DNA from: Ampullaceana balthica
Lineage: Eukaryota; Mollusca; Gastropoda; Lymnaeidae
Assembly: GCA_944989445.1 (NCBI GenBank)
Contig: CALYLW010000321.1
Span: forward strand, 553,335 to 617,334
Length of the DNA: 64,000 nucleotides
Reading direction: 5' to 3'
The translations under genes were made by a program, and so were the position numbers. The notes below the pieces were generated by a model. The model saw nothing but the letters and a program-made list of their open reading frames with translations, ran no database searches and was not told where the DNA came from. Positions 18,008-30,455 of the stretch are shown piece by piece; within the stretch, counting starts at the first letter, position 1; each line of letters begins with the position of its first letter.

Positions 18008-18958
18008 GGTGCCGTCCATAATTGATGTCATGCCCCTAGAGCAGGGGTCGGAAACCCTTTTAGGAGGAAGAGCCAAAAGTTACAATTTTCAACATTTACC
18101 AGTTTTTAAAGAACCACTAACGTGAGTTTTGAAAATTTTAAAAAAACGTACAAACCAAAGTTTTTGATTATAAATTCTATAAATCCTTTATATCTGAGAC
18201 ATAACTAAAAGTATTGATTATGTTCAATATAATAGGCACCGCGCGACAGACTAGCATAAACATTTACAGATCGGGAAAATATTATAAAAGTATGTTCAAT
18301 ATAATTCGCACCGCGCGACAGACTAGCACAAAAAGGTACATGTTACATAGAGATAAACTAAAAATTCATTAATTTAATTACGGTACATTCGATCGATGTG
18401 AAATTTTGATACATCATTTTTTTGCTTGCCTGCAAAATTTCAGATCGATTGGATTAGGGAAGTGGGTTAAAAATTGACCCAAAAATTTTGCAGCAAGCAA
18501 GCAATCAAGCAGACGCTAAGAGTTAACAAAAAGGATTTTTAAAAAAATAATTATTACTATTTGCGCATGGAACTGGAGAGCCGCATTTAGACAACGAAAG
18601 AGCCACATGCGGCTCCCGAGCCCCAGGTTGCTGACCCCTGACCTAGAGAGAGGGGGGTCACACTTTTGTGACGATGTATGACGAGTATGAAGGGGATGTT
18701 TAAGAACTGTGACGTCACATTAAAACCGCGCAACTTTAAATAAAAGTTCCACTGAAATATTTGTTTGCTTACACATTGATTTGAAGCATGCTCATTTTCA
18801 AATAGGAAATACGGCTTTAAATTGGCGGGGGTGAAGGGAAGCTTTGTGACGTCATATTTGATATTTATTATTATTTTTTTTTGGGGGGGGGGTTAATATT
18901 TGTTACGTATGACAAGGGGGAGGGGGGAAATCGACCAAAATAGCGTGACGTCATAAAA
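18008..18958 (+). mobile_element. GTCCATAA-type element interrupted by a hAT MITE
   Basis: It starts GGTGCCGTCCATAATTGATG and resumes after 18640 with the usual interior (GTGACGTCACATTAAAACC, then AAATAAAAGTTCCACT). It ends near GCGTGACGTCATAAAATT. The terminal GCCGTCCATAA...TTATGACGTC pattern matches the other family members in the window. Confidence 0.6.
18042..18640. mobile_element. hAT MITE (Charlie-like ends)
   Basis: The ends are CAGGGGTCGGAAACCC and the inverse GGTTGCTGACCCCTG. The flanks CCCTAGAG (18034-18041) and ACCTAGAG (18641-18648) match at 7 of 8 positions. It is 599 bp with no coding capacity. CAGGGGTC-type ends with 8-bp duplications are well known in the hAT superfamily. Confidence 0.85.
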
Positions 18959-19054
18959 TTGTAGCTTTTAAATATTTTTTTTTGGTAGAATGTCTAGGTT
19001 TTTTCTTTCAGATCTAGGTTTTTTTCTAAAATTGTCACTGGCAGTACTAGATAA

Positions 19055-19480
19055 TAGGGGTGTTCAGTAGGTTACATGGCATATTCAGTAGGTCATAGGA
19101 GTGTTCAGTAGGTTACATGGCATATTCAGTAGGTCATAGGGGTGTTCAGTATGTCACATGGCATATTCAGTAGGTCACAGGGGTGTTCAGTAGGTCACAT
19201 GGCATATTCAGTAGGTCACAGGGGTGTTCAGTAGGTCACATGGCATATTCAGTACGTCATATGTATTGGGCGTATTAAATAGAGTATAGTGAGTAATAAG
19301 TTCGTCATGTATTAAATAGGTCGTGGGGAGTATTCAGTAGGTCATGTGGGATATTAATTATTCATAGGTCGTGTAGTAGGTCATGGCGAATATTCAACAG
19401 AACATGGTGAGTGTTTAGTGGGGTATTTTATTGAGTCATTGGATTTCAGAGGGCCATAAGATATTTCTAGTTGGTCAGAG
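19055..19480. repeat. ~20-bp tandem repeat preceding the satellite
   Basis: Units alternate between GGTGTTCAGTAGGTCACA and GGCATATTCAGTAGGTCA forms, giving a ~40-bp dimer that decays rightward. The spacing and the GTCA...TATT order resemble the 22-bp monomer that follows, so the two arrays may share ancestry. Confidence 0.8.
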
Positions 19481-19504
19481 GGGGGAAATATTGTCATTAG
19501 CAGG

Positions 19505-22500
19505 TTTTGAGTTAATCATAGTGACGTATTGAGTAAATCATGGTGAAGTATTGAGTTAATCATGGTGAGGTATTGAGTTAATCATGGTGAAGTATTGAGT
19601 TTATCATGGTGAAGTATTGAGTTAATCATGGTGAGGTATTGAGTTTATCATGGTGAAGTATTAAGTTGGTCATGGTGAAGTATTGAGTTTGTCCTGGTGA
19701 AGTATTGAGTTTGTCATGGTGAAGTATTGAGTTTGTCATGGTGAAGTATTAAGTTTGTCATGTTGAAGTATTGATTTTGTCATGGTGAAGTATTAAAATT
19801 GTAATGGTGAAGTATTAAGTTTGTCATGGTGAAGTATTGAGTTTGTCATGGTGAAGTATTAAGTTTGTCATGGTGAAGTGTTAAGTTTGTCATGGTGAAG
19901 TATTAAGTTTGTCATGGTGAAGTATTAAGTTTGTCATGGTGAAGTATTAAGTTGGTCATTGTGAAGCAGTAAGTTGGTCATGGTGAAGTATTGAGTTGGT
20001 CATGGTGAAGTATTGAGTTTGTCATGGTGAAGTATTAAGTTTGTCATGGTGAAGTATTAAGTTTGTCATGGTGAAGTATTAAGTTTGTCATGGTGAAGTA
20101 TTAAGTTGGTCATTGTGAAGTAGTAAGTTGGTCATGGTGAAGTATTGAGTTGGTCATGGTGAAGTATTAAATTGGTCATGGTGAAGTGTTGAGTTTATCA
20201 TGGTGAAGTACAAAATTGGTCTTGGTGAAGTATTAAGTTTGTTATGGTGAAGTATTAAGTTGGTCATTGTGAAGTACTAAGTTTGTCATGGTGAAGTATT
20301 AAGTTTGTCATGGTGAAGTATTAAGTTTGTCATGGTGAAGTATTGAGTTTATCCTGGTGAAGTATTGAGTTTGTCCTGGTGAAGTATTAAGTTTGTCATG
20401 GTGAAGTATTAAGTTTGTCATGGTGAAGTATTAAGTTTGTCCTGGTTAAGTATTGAGTTTGTCCTGGTGAAGTATTAAGTTGATCATGGTGAAGTATTAA
20501 GTTTGTCATGGTGAAGTATTAAGTTGGTCATGGTGAAGTATTAAGTTGGTCATGGTGAAGTATTAAGTTGGTCATGGTGAAGTATTGAGTTTGTCCTGGT
20601 GAAGTATTGAGTTTGTCATGGTGAAGTATTGAGTTTGTCATGGTGAAGTATTAAGTTTGTCATGTTGAAGTATTGAGTTTGTCATGGTGAAGTATTAAAA
20701 TTGTAATGGTGAAGTATTAAGTTTGTCATGGTGAAGTATTGAGTTTGTCATGGTGAAGTATTAAGTTTGTCATGGTGAAGTGTTAAGTTTGTCATGGTGA
20801 AGTATTAAGTTTGTCATGGTGAAGTATTAAGTTTGTCATGGTGAAGTATTAAGTTGGTCATTGTGAAGCAGTAAGTTGGTCATGGTGAAGTATTGAGTTG
20901 GTCATGGTGAAGTATTGAGTTTGTCATGGTGAAGTATTAAGTTTGTCATGGTGAAGTATTAAGTTGGTCATTGTGAAGTAGTAAGTTGGTCATGGTGAAG
21001 TATTGAGTTTGTCATGGTGAAGTATTAAGTTTGTCATGGTGAAGTATTAAGTTTGTCATGGTGAAGTATTAAGTTTGTCATGGTGAAGTATTAAGTTGGT
21101 CATTGTGAAGTAGTAAGTTGGTCATGGTGAAGTATTGAGTTGGTCATGGTGAAGTATTAAATTGGTCTTGGTGAAGTATTAAGTTTGTCATGGTGAAGTA
21201 TTAAGTTGGTCATTGTGAAGTAGTAAGTTGGTCATGGTGAAGTATTAAGTTTGTCCTGGTTAAGTATTGAGTTTGTCCTGGTGAAGTATTAAGTTGATCA
21301 TGGTGAAGTATTAAGTTTGTCATGGTGAAGTATTAAGTTGGTCATGGTGAAGTATTAAGTTGGTCATGGTGAAGTATTAAGTTGGTCATGGTGAAGTATT
21401 GAGTTTGTCCTGGTGAAGTATTGAGTTTGTCATGGTGAAGTATTGAGTTTGTCATGGTGAAGTATTAAGTTTGTCATGGTGAAGTATTAAGTTTGTCATG
21501 TTGAAGTATTAAAATTGTAATGGTGAAGTATTAAAATTGTAATGGTGAAGTATTAAGTTTGTCATGGTGAAGTATTGAGTTTGTCATGGTGAAGTATTAA
21601 GTTTGTCATGGTGAAGTGTTAAGTTTGTCATGGTGAAGTATTAAGTTTGTCATGGTGAAGTATTAAGTTTGTCATGGTGAAGTATTAAGTTGGTCATTGT
21701 GAAGTAGTAAGTTGGTCATGGTGAAGTATTGAGTTGGTCATGGTGAAGTATTAAATTGGTCTTGGTGAAGTATTAAGTTTGTCATGGTGAAGTATTAAGT
21801 TGGTCATTGTGAAGTAGTAAGTTGGTCATGGTGAAATATTGAGTTGGTCATTGTGAAGTATTGAGTTTGTCGTGGGGAAGCATTAAGTTTGTCATGGGGA
21901 AGCATTTAGTTTGTCATGGTGAAGCTTTAAGTTTGTCATGGTGAAGTATAAAGTTGGTCATGGTGAAGTATTAAATTGGTCATGGTGAAGTATTAAGTTG
22001 GTCATGGTGAAGTATTAAGTTGGTCATTGTGAAGTACTAAGTTTGTCATGGTGAAGTATTAAGTTTGTAATGGTGAAGTATTAAGTTGGTCATGGTGAAA
22101 GATTAAGTTGGTCATGGGGAAGTATTAAGTTTGTCATGGTGAAGCATTAAGTTTGTCATGGTGAAGTATTAAGTTTGTCATGGTGAAGTATTAAGTTGGT
22201 CATTGTGAAGTATTAAGTTGGTCATGGTGAAGTATTAAGTTTGTAATGGTGAAGTATTAAGTTGGTCATGGTGAAATATTAAGTTGGTCATGGGGAAGTA
22301 TTAAGTTTGTCATGGTGAAGCATTAAGTTTGTCATGGTGAAGTATTAAGTTTGTCATGGTGAAGTATTGAGTTTGTCATGGTGTAGTATTGAGTTTGTGA
22401 TGGTGAAGTATTGAGTTTGTCATGGTGAAGAAGTATTAAGTTTGTCCTGGTTAAGTATTAAGTTGGTCATGTTGAAGTATTGATTTTGTCATGGTGAAGT

Positions 22501-25500
22501 ATTAAAATTGTAATGGTGAAGTATTAAGTTTGTCATGGTGAAGTATTGAGTTTGTCATGGTGAAGTATTAAGTTTGTCATGGTGAAGTGTTAAGTTTGTC
22601 ATGGTGAAGTATTAAGTTTGTCATGGTGAAGTATTAAGTTTGTCATGGTGAAGTATTAAGTTGGTCATTGTGAAGCAGTAAGTTGGTCATGGTGAAGTAT
22701 TGAGTTGGTCATGGTGAAGTATTGAGTTTGTCATGGTGAAGTATTAAGTTTGTCATGGTGAAGTATTAAGTTTGTCATGGTGAAGTATTAAGTTTGTCAT
22801 GGTGAAGTATTAAGTTGGTCATTGTGAAGTAGTAAGTTGGTCATGGTGAAGTATTGAGTTGGTCATGGTGAAGTATTAAATTGGTCATGGTGAAGTGTTG
22901 AGTTTATCATGGTGAAGTACAAAATTGGTCTTGGTGAAGTATTAAGTTTGTTATGGTGAAGTATTAAGTTGGTCATTGTGAAGTACTAAGTTTGTCATGG
23001 TGAAGTATTAAGTTTGTCATGGTGAAGTATTAAGTTTGTCATGGTGAAGTATTGAGTTTATCCTGGTGAAGTATTGAGTTTGTCCTGGTGAAGTATTAAG
23101 TTTGTCATGGTGAAGTATTAAGTTTGTCATGGTGAAGTATTAAGTTTGTCCTGGTTAAGTATTGAGTTTGTCCTGGTGAAGTATTAAGTTGATCATGGTG
23201 AAGTATTAAGTTTGTCATGGTGAAGTATTAAGTTGGTCATGGTGAAGTATTAAGTTGGTCATGGTGAAGTATTAAGTTGGTCATGGTGAAGTATTGAGTT
23301 TGTCCTGGTGAAGTATTGAGTTTGTCATGGTGAAGTATTGAGTTTGTCATGGTGAAGTATTAAGTTTGTCATGTTGAAGTATTAAGTTTGTCATGGTGAA
23401 GTATTAAGTTTGTCATGGTGAAGTAATAAGTTGGTCATTGTGAAGCAGTAAGTTGGTCATGGTGAAGTATTGAGTTTGTCATGGTGAAGTATTAAAATTG
23501 TAATGGTGAAGTATTAAGTTTGTCATGGTGAAGTATTGAGTTTGTCATGGTGAAGTATTAAGTTTGTCATGGTGAAGTGTTAAGTTTGTCATGGTGAAGT
23601 ATTAAGTTTGTCATGGTGAAGTATTAAGTTTGTCATGGTGAAGTAATAAGTTGGTCATTGTGAAGCAGTAAGTTGGTCATGGTGAAGTATTGAGTTTGTC
23701 ATGGTGAAGTATTAAGTTGGTCATGGTGAAGTATTAAGTTGGTCATGGTGAAGTATTAAGTTGGTCATGGTGAAGTATTGAGTTTGTCCTGGTGAAGTAT
23801 TGAGTTTGTCATGGTGAAGTATTGAGTTTGTCATGGTGAAGTATTAAGTTTGTCATGGTGAAGTATTAAGTTTGTCATGTTGAAGTATTAAAATTGTGAT
23901 GGTGAAGTATTAAAATTGTAATGGTGAAGTATTAAGTTTGTCATGGTGAAGTATTGAGTTTGTCATGGTGAAGTATTAAGTTTGTCATGGTGAAGTGTTA
24001 AGTTTGTCATGGTGAAGTATTAAGTTTGTCATGGTGAAGTATTAAGTTTGTCATGGTGAAGTATTAAGTTGGTCATTGTGAAGCAGTAAGTTGGTCATGG
24101 TGAAGTATTGAGTTGGTCATGGTGAAGTATTGAGTTTGTCATGGTGAAGTATTAAGTTTGTCATGGTGAAGTATTAAGTTGGTCATTGTGAAGTAGTAAG
24201 TTGGTCATGGTGAAGTATTGAGTTTGTCATGGTGAAGTATTAAGTTTGTCATGGTGAAGTATTAAGTTGGTCATTGTGAAGTAGTAAGTTGGTCATGGTG
24301 AAGTATTGAGTTGGTCATGGTGAAGTATTAAATTGGTCTTGGTGAAGTATTAAGTTTGTCATGGTGAAGTATTAAGTTGGTCATTGTGAAGTAGTAAGTT
24401 GGTCATGGTGAAATATTGAGTTGGTCATTGTGAAGTATTGAGTTTGTCGTGGGGAAGCATTAAGTTTGTCATGGGGAAGCATTTAGTTTGTCATGGTGAA
24501 GCTTTAAGTTTGTCATGGTGAAGTATAAAGTTGGTCATGGTGAAGTATTAAGTTGGTCATGGTGAAGTATTAAGTTGGTCATGGTGAAGTATTAAGTTGG
24601 TCATTGTGAAGTACTAAGTTTGTCATGGTGAAGTATTAAGTTTGTAATGGTGAAGTATTAAGTTGGTCATGGTGAAAGATTAAGTTGGTCATGGGGAAGT
24701 ATTAAGTTTGTCATGGTGAAGCATTAAGTTTGTCATGGTGAAGTATTAAGTTTGTCATGGTGAAGTATTAAGTTGGTCATTGTGAAGTATTAAGTTGGTC
24801 ATGGTGAAATATTAAGTTGGTCATGGGGAAGTATTAAGTTTGTCATGGTGAAGCATTAAGTTTGTCATGGTGAAGTATTAAGTTTGTCATGGTGAAGTAT
24901 TGAGTTTGTCATGGTGTAGTATTGAGTTTGTGATGGTGAAGTATTGAGTTTGTCATGGTGAAGAAGTATTAAGTTTGTCCTGGTTAAGTATTAAGTTGGT
25001 CATGTTGAAGTATTGATTTTGTCATGGTGAAGTATTAAAATTGTAATGGTGAAGTATTAAGTTTGTCATGGTGAAGTATTGAGTTTGTCATGGTGAAGTA
25101 TTAAGTTTGTCATGGTGAAGTGTTAAGTTTGTCATGGTGAAGTATTAAGTTTGTCATGGTGAAGTATTAAGTTTGTCATGGTGAAGTATTAAGTTGGTCA
25201 TTGTGAAGCAGTAAGTTGGTCATGGTGAAGTATTGAGTTGGTCATGGTGAAGTATTGAGTTTGTCATGGTGAAGTATTAAGTTTGTCATGGTGAAGTATT
25301 AAGTTTGTCATGGTGAAGTATTAAGTTTGTCATGGTGAAGTATTAAGTTGGTCATTGTGAAGTAGTAAGTTGGTCATGGTGAAGTATTGAGTTGGTCATG
25401 GTGAAGTATTAAATTGGTCATGGTGAAGTGTTGAGTTTATCATGGTGAAGTACAAAATTGGTCTTGGTGAAGTATTAAGTTTGTTATGGTGAAGTATTAA

Positions 25501-28193
25501 GTTGGTCATTGTGAAGTACTAAGTTTGTCATGGTGAAGTATTAAGTTTGTCATGGTGAAGTATTAAGTTTGTCATGGTGAAGTATTGAGTTTATCCTGGT
25601 GAAGTATTGAGTTTGTCCTGGTGAAGTATTAAGTTTGTCATGGTGAAGTATTAAGTTTGTCATGGTGAAGTATTAAGTTTGTCCTGGTTAAGTATTGAGT
25701 TTGTCCTGGTGAAGTATTAAGTTGATCATGGTGAAGTATTAAGTTTGTCATGGTGAAGTATTAAGTTGGTCATGGTGAAGTATTAAGTTGGTCATGGTGA
25801 AGTATTAAGTTGGTCATGGTGAAGTATTGAGTTTGTCCTGGTGAAGTATTGAGTTTGTCATGGTGAAGTATTGAGTTTGTCATGGTGAAGTATTAAGTTT
25901 GTCATGGTGAAGTATTAAAATTGTAATGGTGAAGTATTAAGTTTGTCATGGTGAAGTATTGAGTTTGTCATGGTGAAGTATTAAGTTTGTCATGGTGAAG
26001 TGTTAAGTTTGTCATGGTGAAGTATTAAGTTTGTCATGGTGAAGTATTAAGTTTGTCATGGTGAAGTATTAAGTTGGTCATTGTGAAGCAGTAAGTTGGT
26101 CATGGTGAAGTATTGAGTTGGTCATGGTGAAGTATTGAGTTTGTCATGGTGAAGTATTAAGTTTGTCATGGTGAAGTATTAAGTTGGTCATTGTGAAGTA
26201 GTAAGTTGGTCATGGTGAAGTATTGAGTTTGTCATGGTGAAGTATTAAGTTTGTCATGGTGAAGTATTAAGTTTGTCATGGTGAAGTATTAAGTTTGTCA
26301 TGGTGAAGTATTAAGTTGGTCATTGTGAAGTAGTAAGTTGGTCATGGTGAAGTATTGAGTTGGTCATGGTGAAGTATTAAATTGGTCTTGGTGAAGTATT
26401 AAGTTTGTCATGGTGAAGTATTAAGTTGGTCATTGTGAAGTAGTAAGTTGGTCATGGTGAAGTATTAAGTTTGTCCTGGTTAAGTATTGAGTTTGTCCTG
26501 GTGAAGTATTAAGTTGATCATGGTGAAGTATTAAGTTTGTCATGGTGAAGTATTAAGTTGGTCATGGTGAAGTATTAAGTTGGTCATGGTGAAGTATTAA
26601 GTTGGTCATGGTGAAGTATTGAGTTTGTCCTGGTGAAGTATTGAGTTTGTCATGGTGAAGTATTGAGTTTGTCATGGTGAAGTATTAAGTTTGTCATGGT
26701 GAAGTATTAAGTTTGTCATGTTGAAGTATTAAAATTGTAATGGTGAAGTATTAAAATTGTAATGGTGAAGTATTAAGTTTGTCATGGTGAAGTATTGAGT
26801 TTGTCATGGTGAAGTATTAAGTTTGTCATGGTGAAGTGTTAAGTTTGTCATGGTGAAGTATTAAGTTTGTCATGGTGAAGTATTAAGTTTGTCATGGTGA
26901 AGTATTAAGTTGGTCATTGTGAAGCAGTAAGTTGGTCATGGTGAAGTATTGAGTTGGTCATGGTGAAGTATTGAGTTTGTCATGGTGAAGTATTAAGTTT
27001 GTCATGGTGAAGTATTAAGTTGGTCATTGTGAAGTAGTAAGTTGGTCATGGTGAAGTATTGAGTTTGTCATGGTGAAGTATTAAGTTTGTCATGGTGAAG
27101 TATTAAGTTGGTCATTGTGAAGTAGTAAGTTGGTCATGGTGAAGTATTGAGTTGGTCATGGTGAAGTATTAAATTGGTCTTGGTGAAGTATTAAGTTTGT
27201 CATGGTGAAGTATTAAGTTGGTCATTGTGAAGTAGTAAGTTGGTCATGGTGAAATATTGAGTTGGTCATTGTGAAGTATTGATTTTGTCATGGGGAAGCA
27301 TTAAGTTTGTCATGGGGAAGCATTTAGTTTGTCATGGTGAAGCTTTAAGTTTGTCATGGTGAAGTATAAAGTTGGTCATGGTGAAGTATTAAGTTGGTCA
27401 TGGTGAAGTATTAAGTTGGTCATGGTGAAGTATTAAGTTGGTCATTGTGAAGTACTAAGTTTGTCATGGTGAAGTATTAAGTTTGTAATGGTGAAGTATT
27501 AAGTTGGTCATGGTGAAAGATTAAGTTGGTCATGGGGAAGTATTAAGTTTGTCATGGTGAAGCATTAAGTTTGTCATGGTGAAGTATTAAGTTTGTCATG
27601 GTGAAGTATTAAGTTGGTCATTGTGAAGTATTAAGTTGGTCATGGTGAAGTATTAAGTTTGTAATGGTGAAGTATTAAGTTGGTCATGGTGAAATATTAA
27701 GTTGGTCATGGGGAAGTATTAAGTTTGTCATGGTGAAGCATTAAGTTTGTCATGGTGAAGTATTAAGTTTGTCATGGTGAAGTATTGAGTTTGTCATGGT
27801 GTAGTATTGAGTTTGTGATGGTGAAGTATTGAGTTTGTCATGGTGAAGAAGTATTAAGTTTGTCCTGGTTAAGTATTAAGTTGGTCATGGTGAAGTATTT
27901 AGTTTGTCGAGGTGAAGTATTAAGTTGGTCATGGTGAAGTATTTAGTTTGTCGTGGTGAAGTATTGAGTTTGTGATGGTGAAGTATTGAGTTTGTCATGG
28001 TGAAGTATTAAGTTTGTCCTGGTTAAGTATTAAGTTGGTCATGGTGAAGTATTTAGTTTGTCGAGGTGAAGTATTAAGTTGGTCATTGTGAAGTATTTAG
28101 TTTGTCGTGGTGAAGTATTAAGTTTTTCCTGGTGAAGTATTAAGTTCTCATGGTGAAGTATTAAGTTTGTCATGGTGAAGTATTGAGTGGGTC
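19505..28193. repeat. 22-bp satellite array with kilobase-scale higher-order repeats
   Basis: About 8.7 kb, or some 395 copies, of a 22-bp monomer whose core is GTCATGGTGAAGTATTAAGT. Variants (TTGGTCATT, GTCCTGG, AAAATTGTAATGG, GGGGAAGCATT) recur in the same order over long distances. A rare monomer with an extra AAG occurs at 22428, 24961 and 27846. These spacings of 2533 and 2885 equal 115 and 131 monomers plus 3 bases. A TGATCATGG variant recurs at 20481, 21295, 23190, 25723 and 26515. The monomer holds about one C and six G on the plus strand, a strong strand bias. No long open frame crosses it because 22 is not divisible by three. It is noncoding. Confidence 0.97.
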
Positions 28194-29970
28194 CCAGTGG
28201 GATGGAGAGAGGGGGAGTGCTTACTTAAAAACGAGAATTAAATATCTATGGAGCCCTGAGCACTTACTTAATAAAAACAAATGTGTAATCAATAGCGAAA
28301 AAAAACCATATGAAGTGAAAACCGAATTTTCTCCTTTATTTCACCGTAACAAACATTGAGTTCGGGCCATTGATAATTTGATGAAGATTCAGTGAGGAAA
28401 GACAAGCTATAGTCCCCCCCCCCACTGGCCCATCTCGTCTTTGTTTAGACCGGACTCATGCTAGAATTCACCGAATATCAGAGCTCCTCAACTTTTTGTT
28501 CATCAGAGACCCCTTTGACAGTTAAGACAGTATATCGCATTCATTTGATGAATTTTATACAAAACACTTTCTATTTATACTTACCATTTTCTTATTTTCC
28601 AAAGAACCGTGAAACGAAGAGTTTTAGGAATGCCTTTGAACACTAATCCTCACGCAAGCCAAATGCGCCTGATGTGAGGGGATGTGTAGACTTGAGGCAA
28701 GTGTCAAGAGCTAGGAGGGAAACTCGACCAAGAGAAAATATTAAGTAGAGTTGAAAGAATAGATGGGCCGACGCGCCTCCCCATTGGCTGCATCCTAAAA
28801 CAGCACGCGAATAAAAAAAAAGGGGGGGGGGCTCACGAGTTCAAGTCTGGAACTTTGTCTGAAGTCTGGCACCAGACAAAAATCCATGGCTACCGTAGCT
28901 TGTAACTTTTACACAGTGACCTACTTTTAATGACGGGCGTTTAGAGCCTTTGGTAAAATGTATATTTTGTGAAGTTTTGTTGAAACTTTCGAGTTTTTTG
29001 TTTATTACAAGAGCCAGCGATTAAATTTAATCCCATCCCTGGCCCGGGTTAAACGTTAAGGAGCTTAGGTCTCAAATAGGTGATATAAATAAAAATCGTA
29101 TCAATTATCTTTTAATACATTTTTTCATGTCTGTAAACTTAAATGTTAATTAATTTATATGAATATATAAAAATTAATGAACAATACCCTTTTTTTAAAC
29201 AGAAAAAACATTATTACTCAGTAAAAAACATCTGTCACATTAGATGATATTTTGTGAAGAGACACATTGAAACCATATTGCCAATCTCTAAAATTAATCA
29301 ATATATTTTAATGTATTTTTAAAAACAGGATTGTTCCCAGTAAAGGCCTCACTATACCTCATAATGTAAGATGAAACTAATGTAGGGGATGCATACTACA
29401 ATTAGGAAGTGGTAACGATAATAAACAGTTGTGAACGATATCTGCACAATGTCTCACATTTCACTCAGTTTGATCGGTGAAGTCGAACCATTTGCTACTC
29501 ACTAAATTGAAATGACAAACATTTCATTTATTTTTATGTTTAAAATTATAATATTGCTCAATTTTTATTTTTCGTTATTTTTTTTATTGAGGCGGCTTTC
29601 TTGACTTGATGGTCATATACACTAAATGTTCAGAGCTGTTAAGTACCAGGAAAAATGTGGAATAGACTCCTGGTCAGTTAGCCAGTGAATTTTCTTTGAC
29701 TTTACACGGCACTGTGCTGTCTTCTCGCGTGAGTTGGGGTTACGCCACTGTCAGTAAGGACATCACTTCAGAGGCGTAGCATACATCCTAAGTAAACAAG
29801 GTAATAATTTGGGGGGGGGGCAACAATTCCATAGTCGCCCCCCCCCGGGTATAAAATATACTAGCTAACCCTCTGCAGCACTATCCTATCTCCTGACATG
29901 AGGTGCAGTCACGCACTTGTCAGTAAGGTGTTAAAATGATTCATTCAATAGGTTCTCACACGAATCCTTA
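28194..29970. other. Intergenic DNA after the satellite
   Basis: No coding exon is recognised. Homopolymer G/C tracts occur near 28414, 28823 and 29811. An ATG followed by a strong GTAAGT donor on the minus strand at 28588 is discussed as a possible tubulin first exon. A partial hAT-like end (CAGAGGCGTAGCATAC) appears near 29771. Confidence 0.5.
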
Positions 29971-30160
29971 GGGGCCGTCCATAAATTACGTCACGCGATT
30001 TTGGCCGATTTTTCACTCCCCCTCCCCCTTCATCACAAAAACTTAGACCCCCCTCCAATATGACGTCACAAAGCTTTTCCGCCGCCCCCCCCCATTAAGG
30101 CTGTATTTTCAATTAGAAAAAGAGCATTTTTCAAATCACTTTTTTGTCATTTAACATCAA
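29971..30160 (+). repeat. GTCCATAA-type element, left half
   Basis: It begins GGGGCCGTCCATAAATTACG, followed by the GATTTTGGCCGATTTT and C-rich blocks seen at 49785. The right half is not found nearby. Confidence 0.65.
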
Positions 30161-30358
30161 TTATTTAGTTCAATATTTTTTTTAATTGAGCAAGGAGAAG
30201 AGACAAGAAAGGGAGTTCATGAAAATGTTGTAATTTAGTCATGTTTTGACGCACCCCAAACAACATAAAACATTTTTATTGACAGTCACCCCCAACATAA
30301 TAAGTAATCTCTAGCTACCACTGCCAACCCATGAAAAAATCAAATAAAGCGAATAAGT

Positions 30359-30455
30359 CTGATAAAAATGCAAGACTAGATGTAAACCATGGATAAGTTT
30401 AGGATGCAATAATCTTCTGAATAGAAGGTGTGTATGTAATGTATAAGATGAGATA
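30359..30455 (+). mobile_element. LINE-A 3' tail relic
   Basis: A short diverged match to the LINE-A 3' UTR (AAAAATGCAAGACTAGA, then CAATAATCTTCTGAATAGAA). No coding part remains. Confidence 0.65.

Larger units (their letters stand above)
15984..19049. mobile_element. hAT-like transposon carcass with 8-bp target duplication
   Basis: The left end is CAGTGCTGCCAG and the right end is the near-inverse CTGGCAGTACTA. They are flanked by GATCATAG (15976-15983) and GATAATAG (19050-19057), 7 of 8 identical. An 8-bp duplication with CAG...CTG ends is typical of hAT elements. No transposase is recognisable. The 3.07-kb length is mostly later insertions at 16465-17620, 17640-17890 and 18008-18958. Confidence 0.65.

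Noticed and set aside
19505..28193. CRISPR-like regular spacing.
   Set aside because: The units are contiguous 22-mers with no unique spacers, no cas genes are present and the context is eukaryotic.
29730..29790. Possible adjacent hAT ends (TTACGCCACTG and CAGAGGCGTAGC).
   Set aside because: No matching partner ends or 8-bp duplications could be located, so no element is called.
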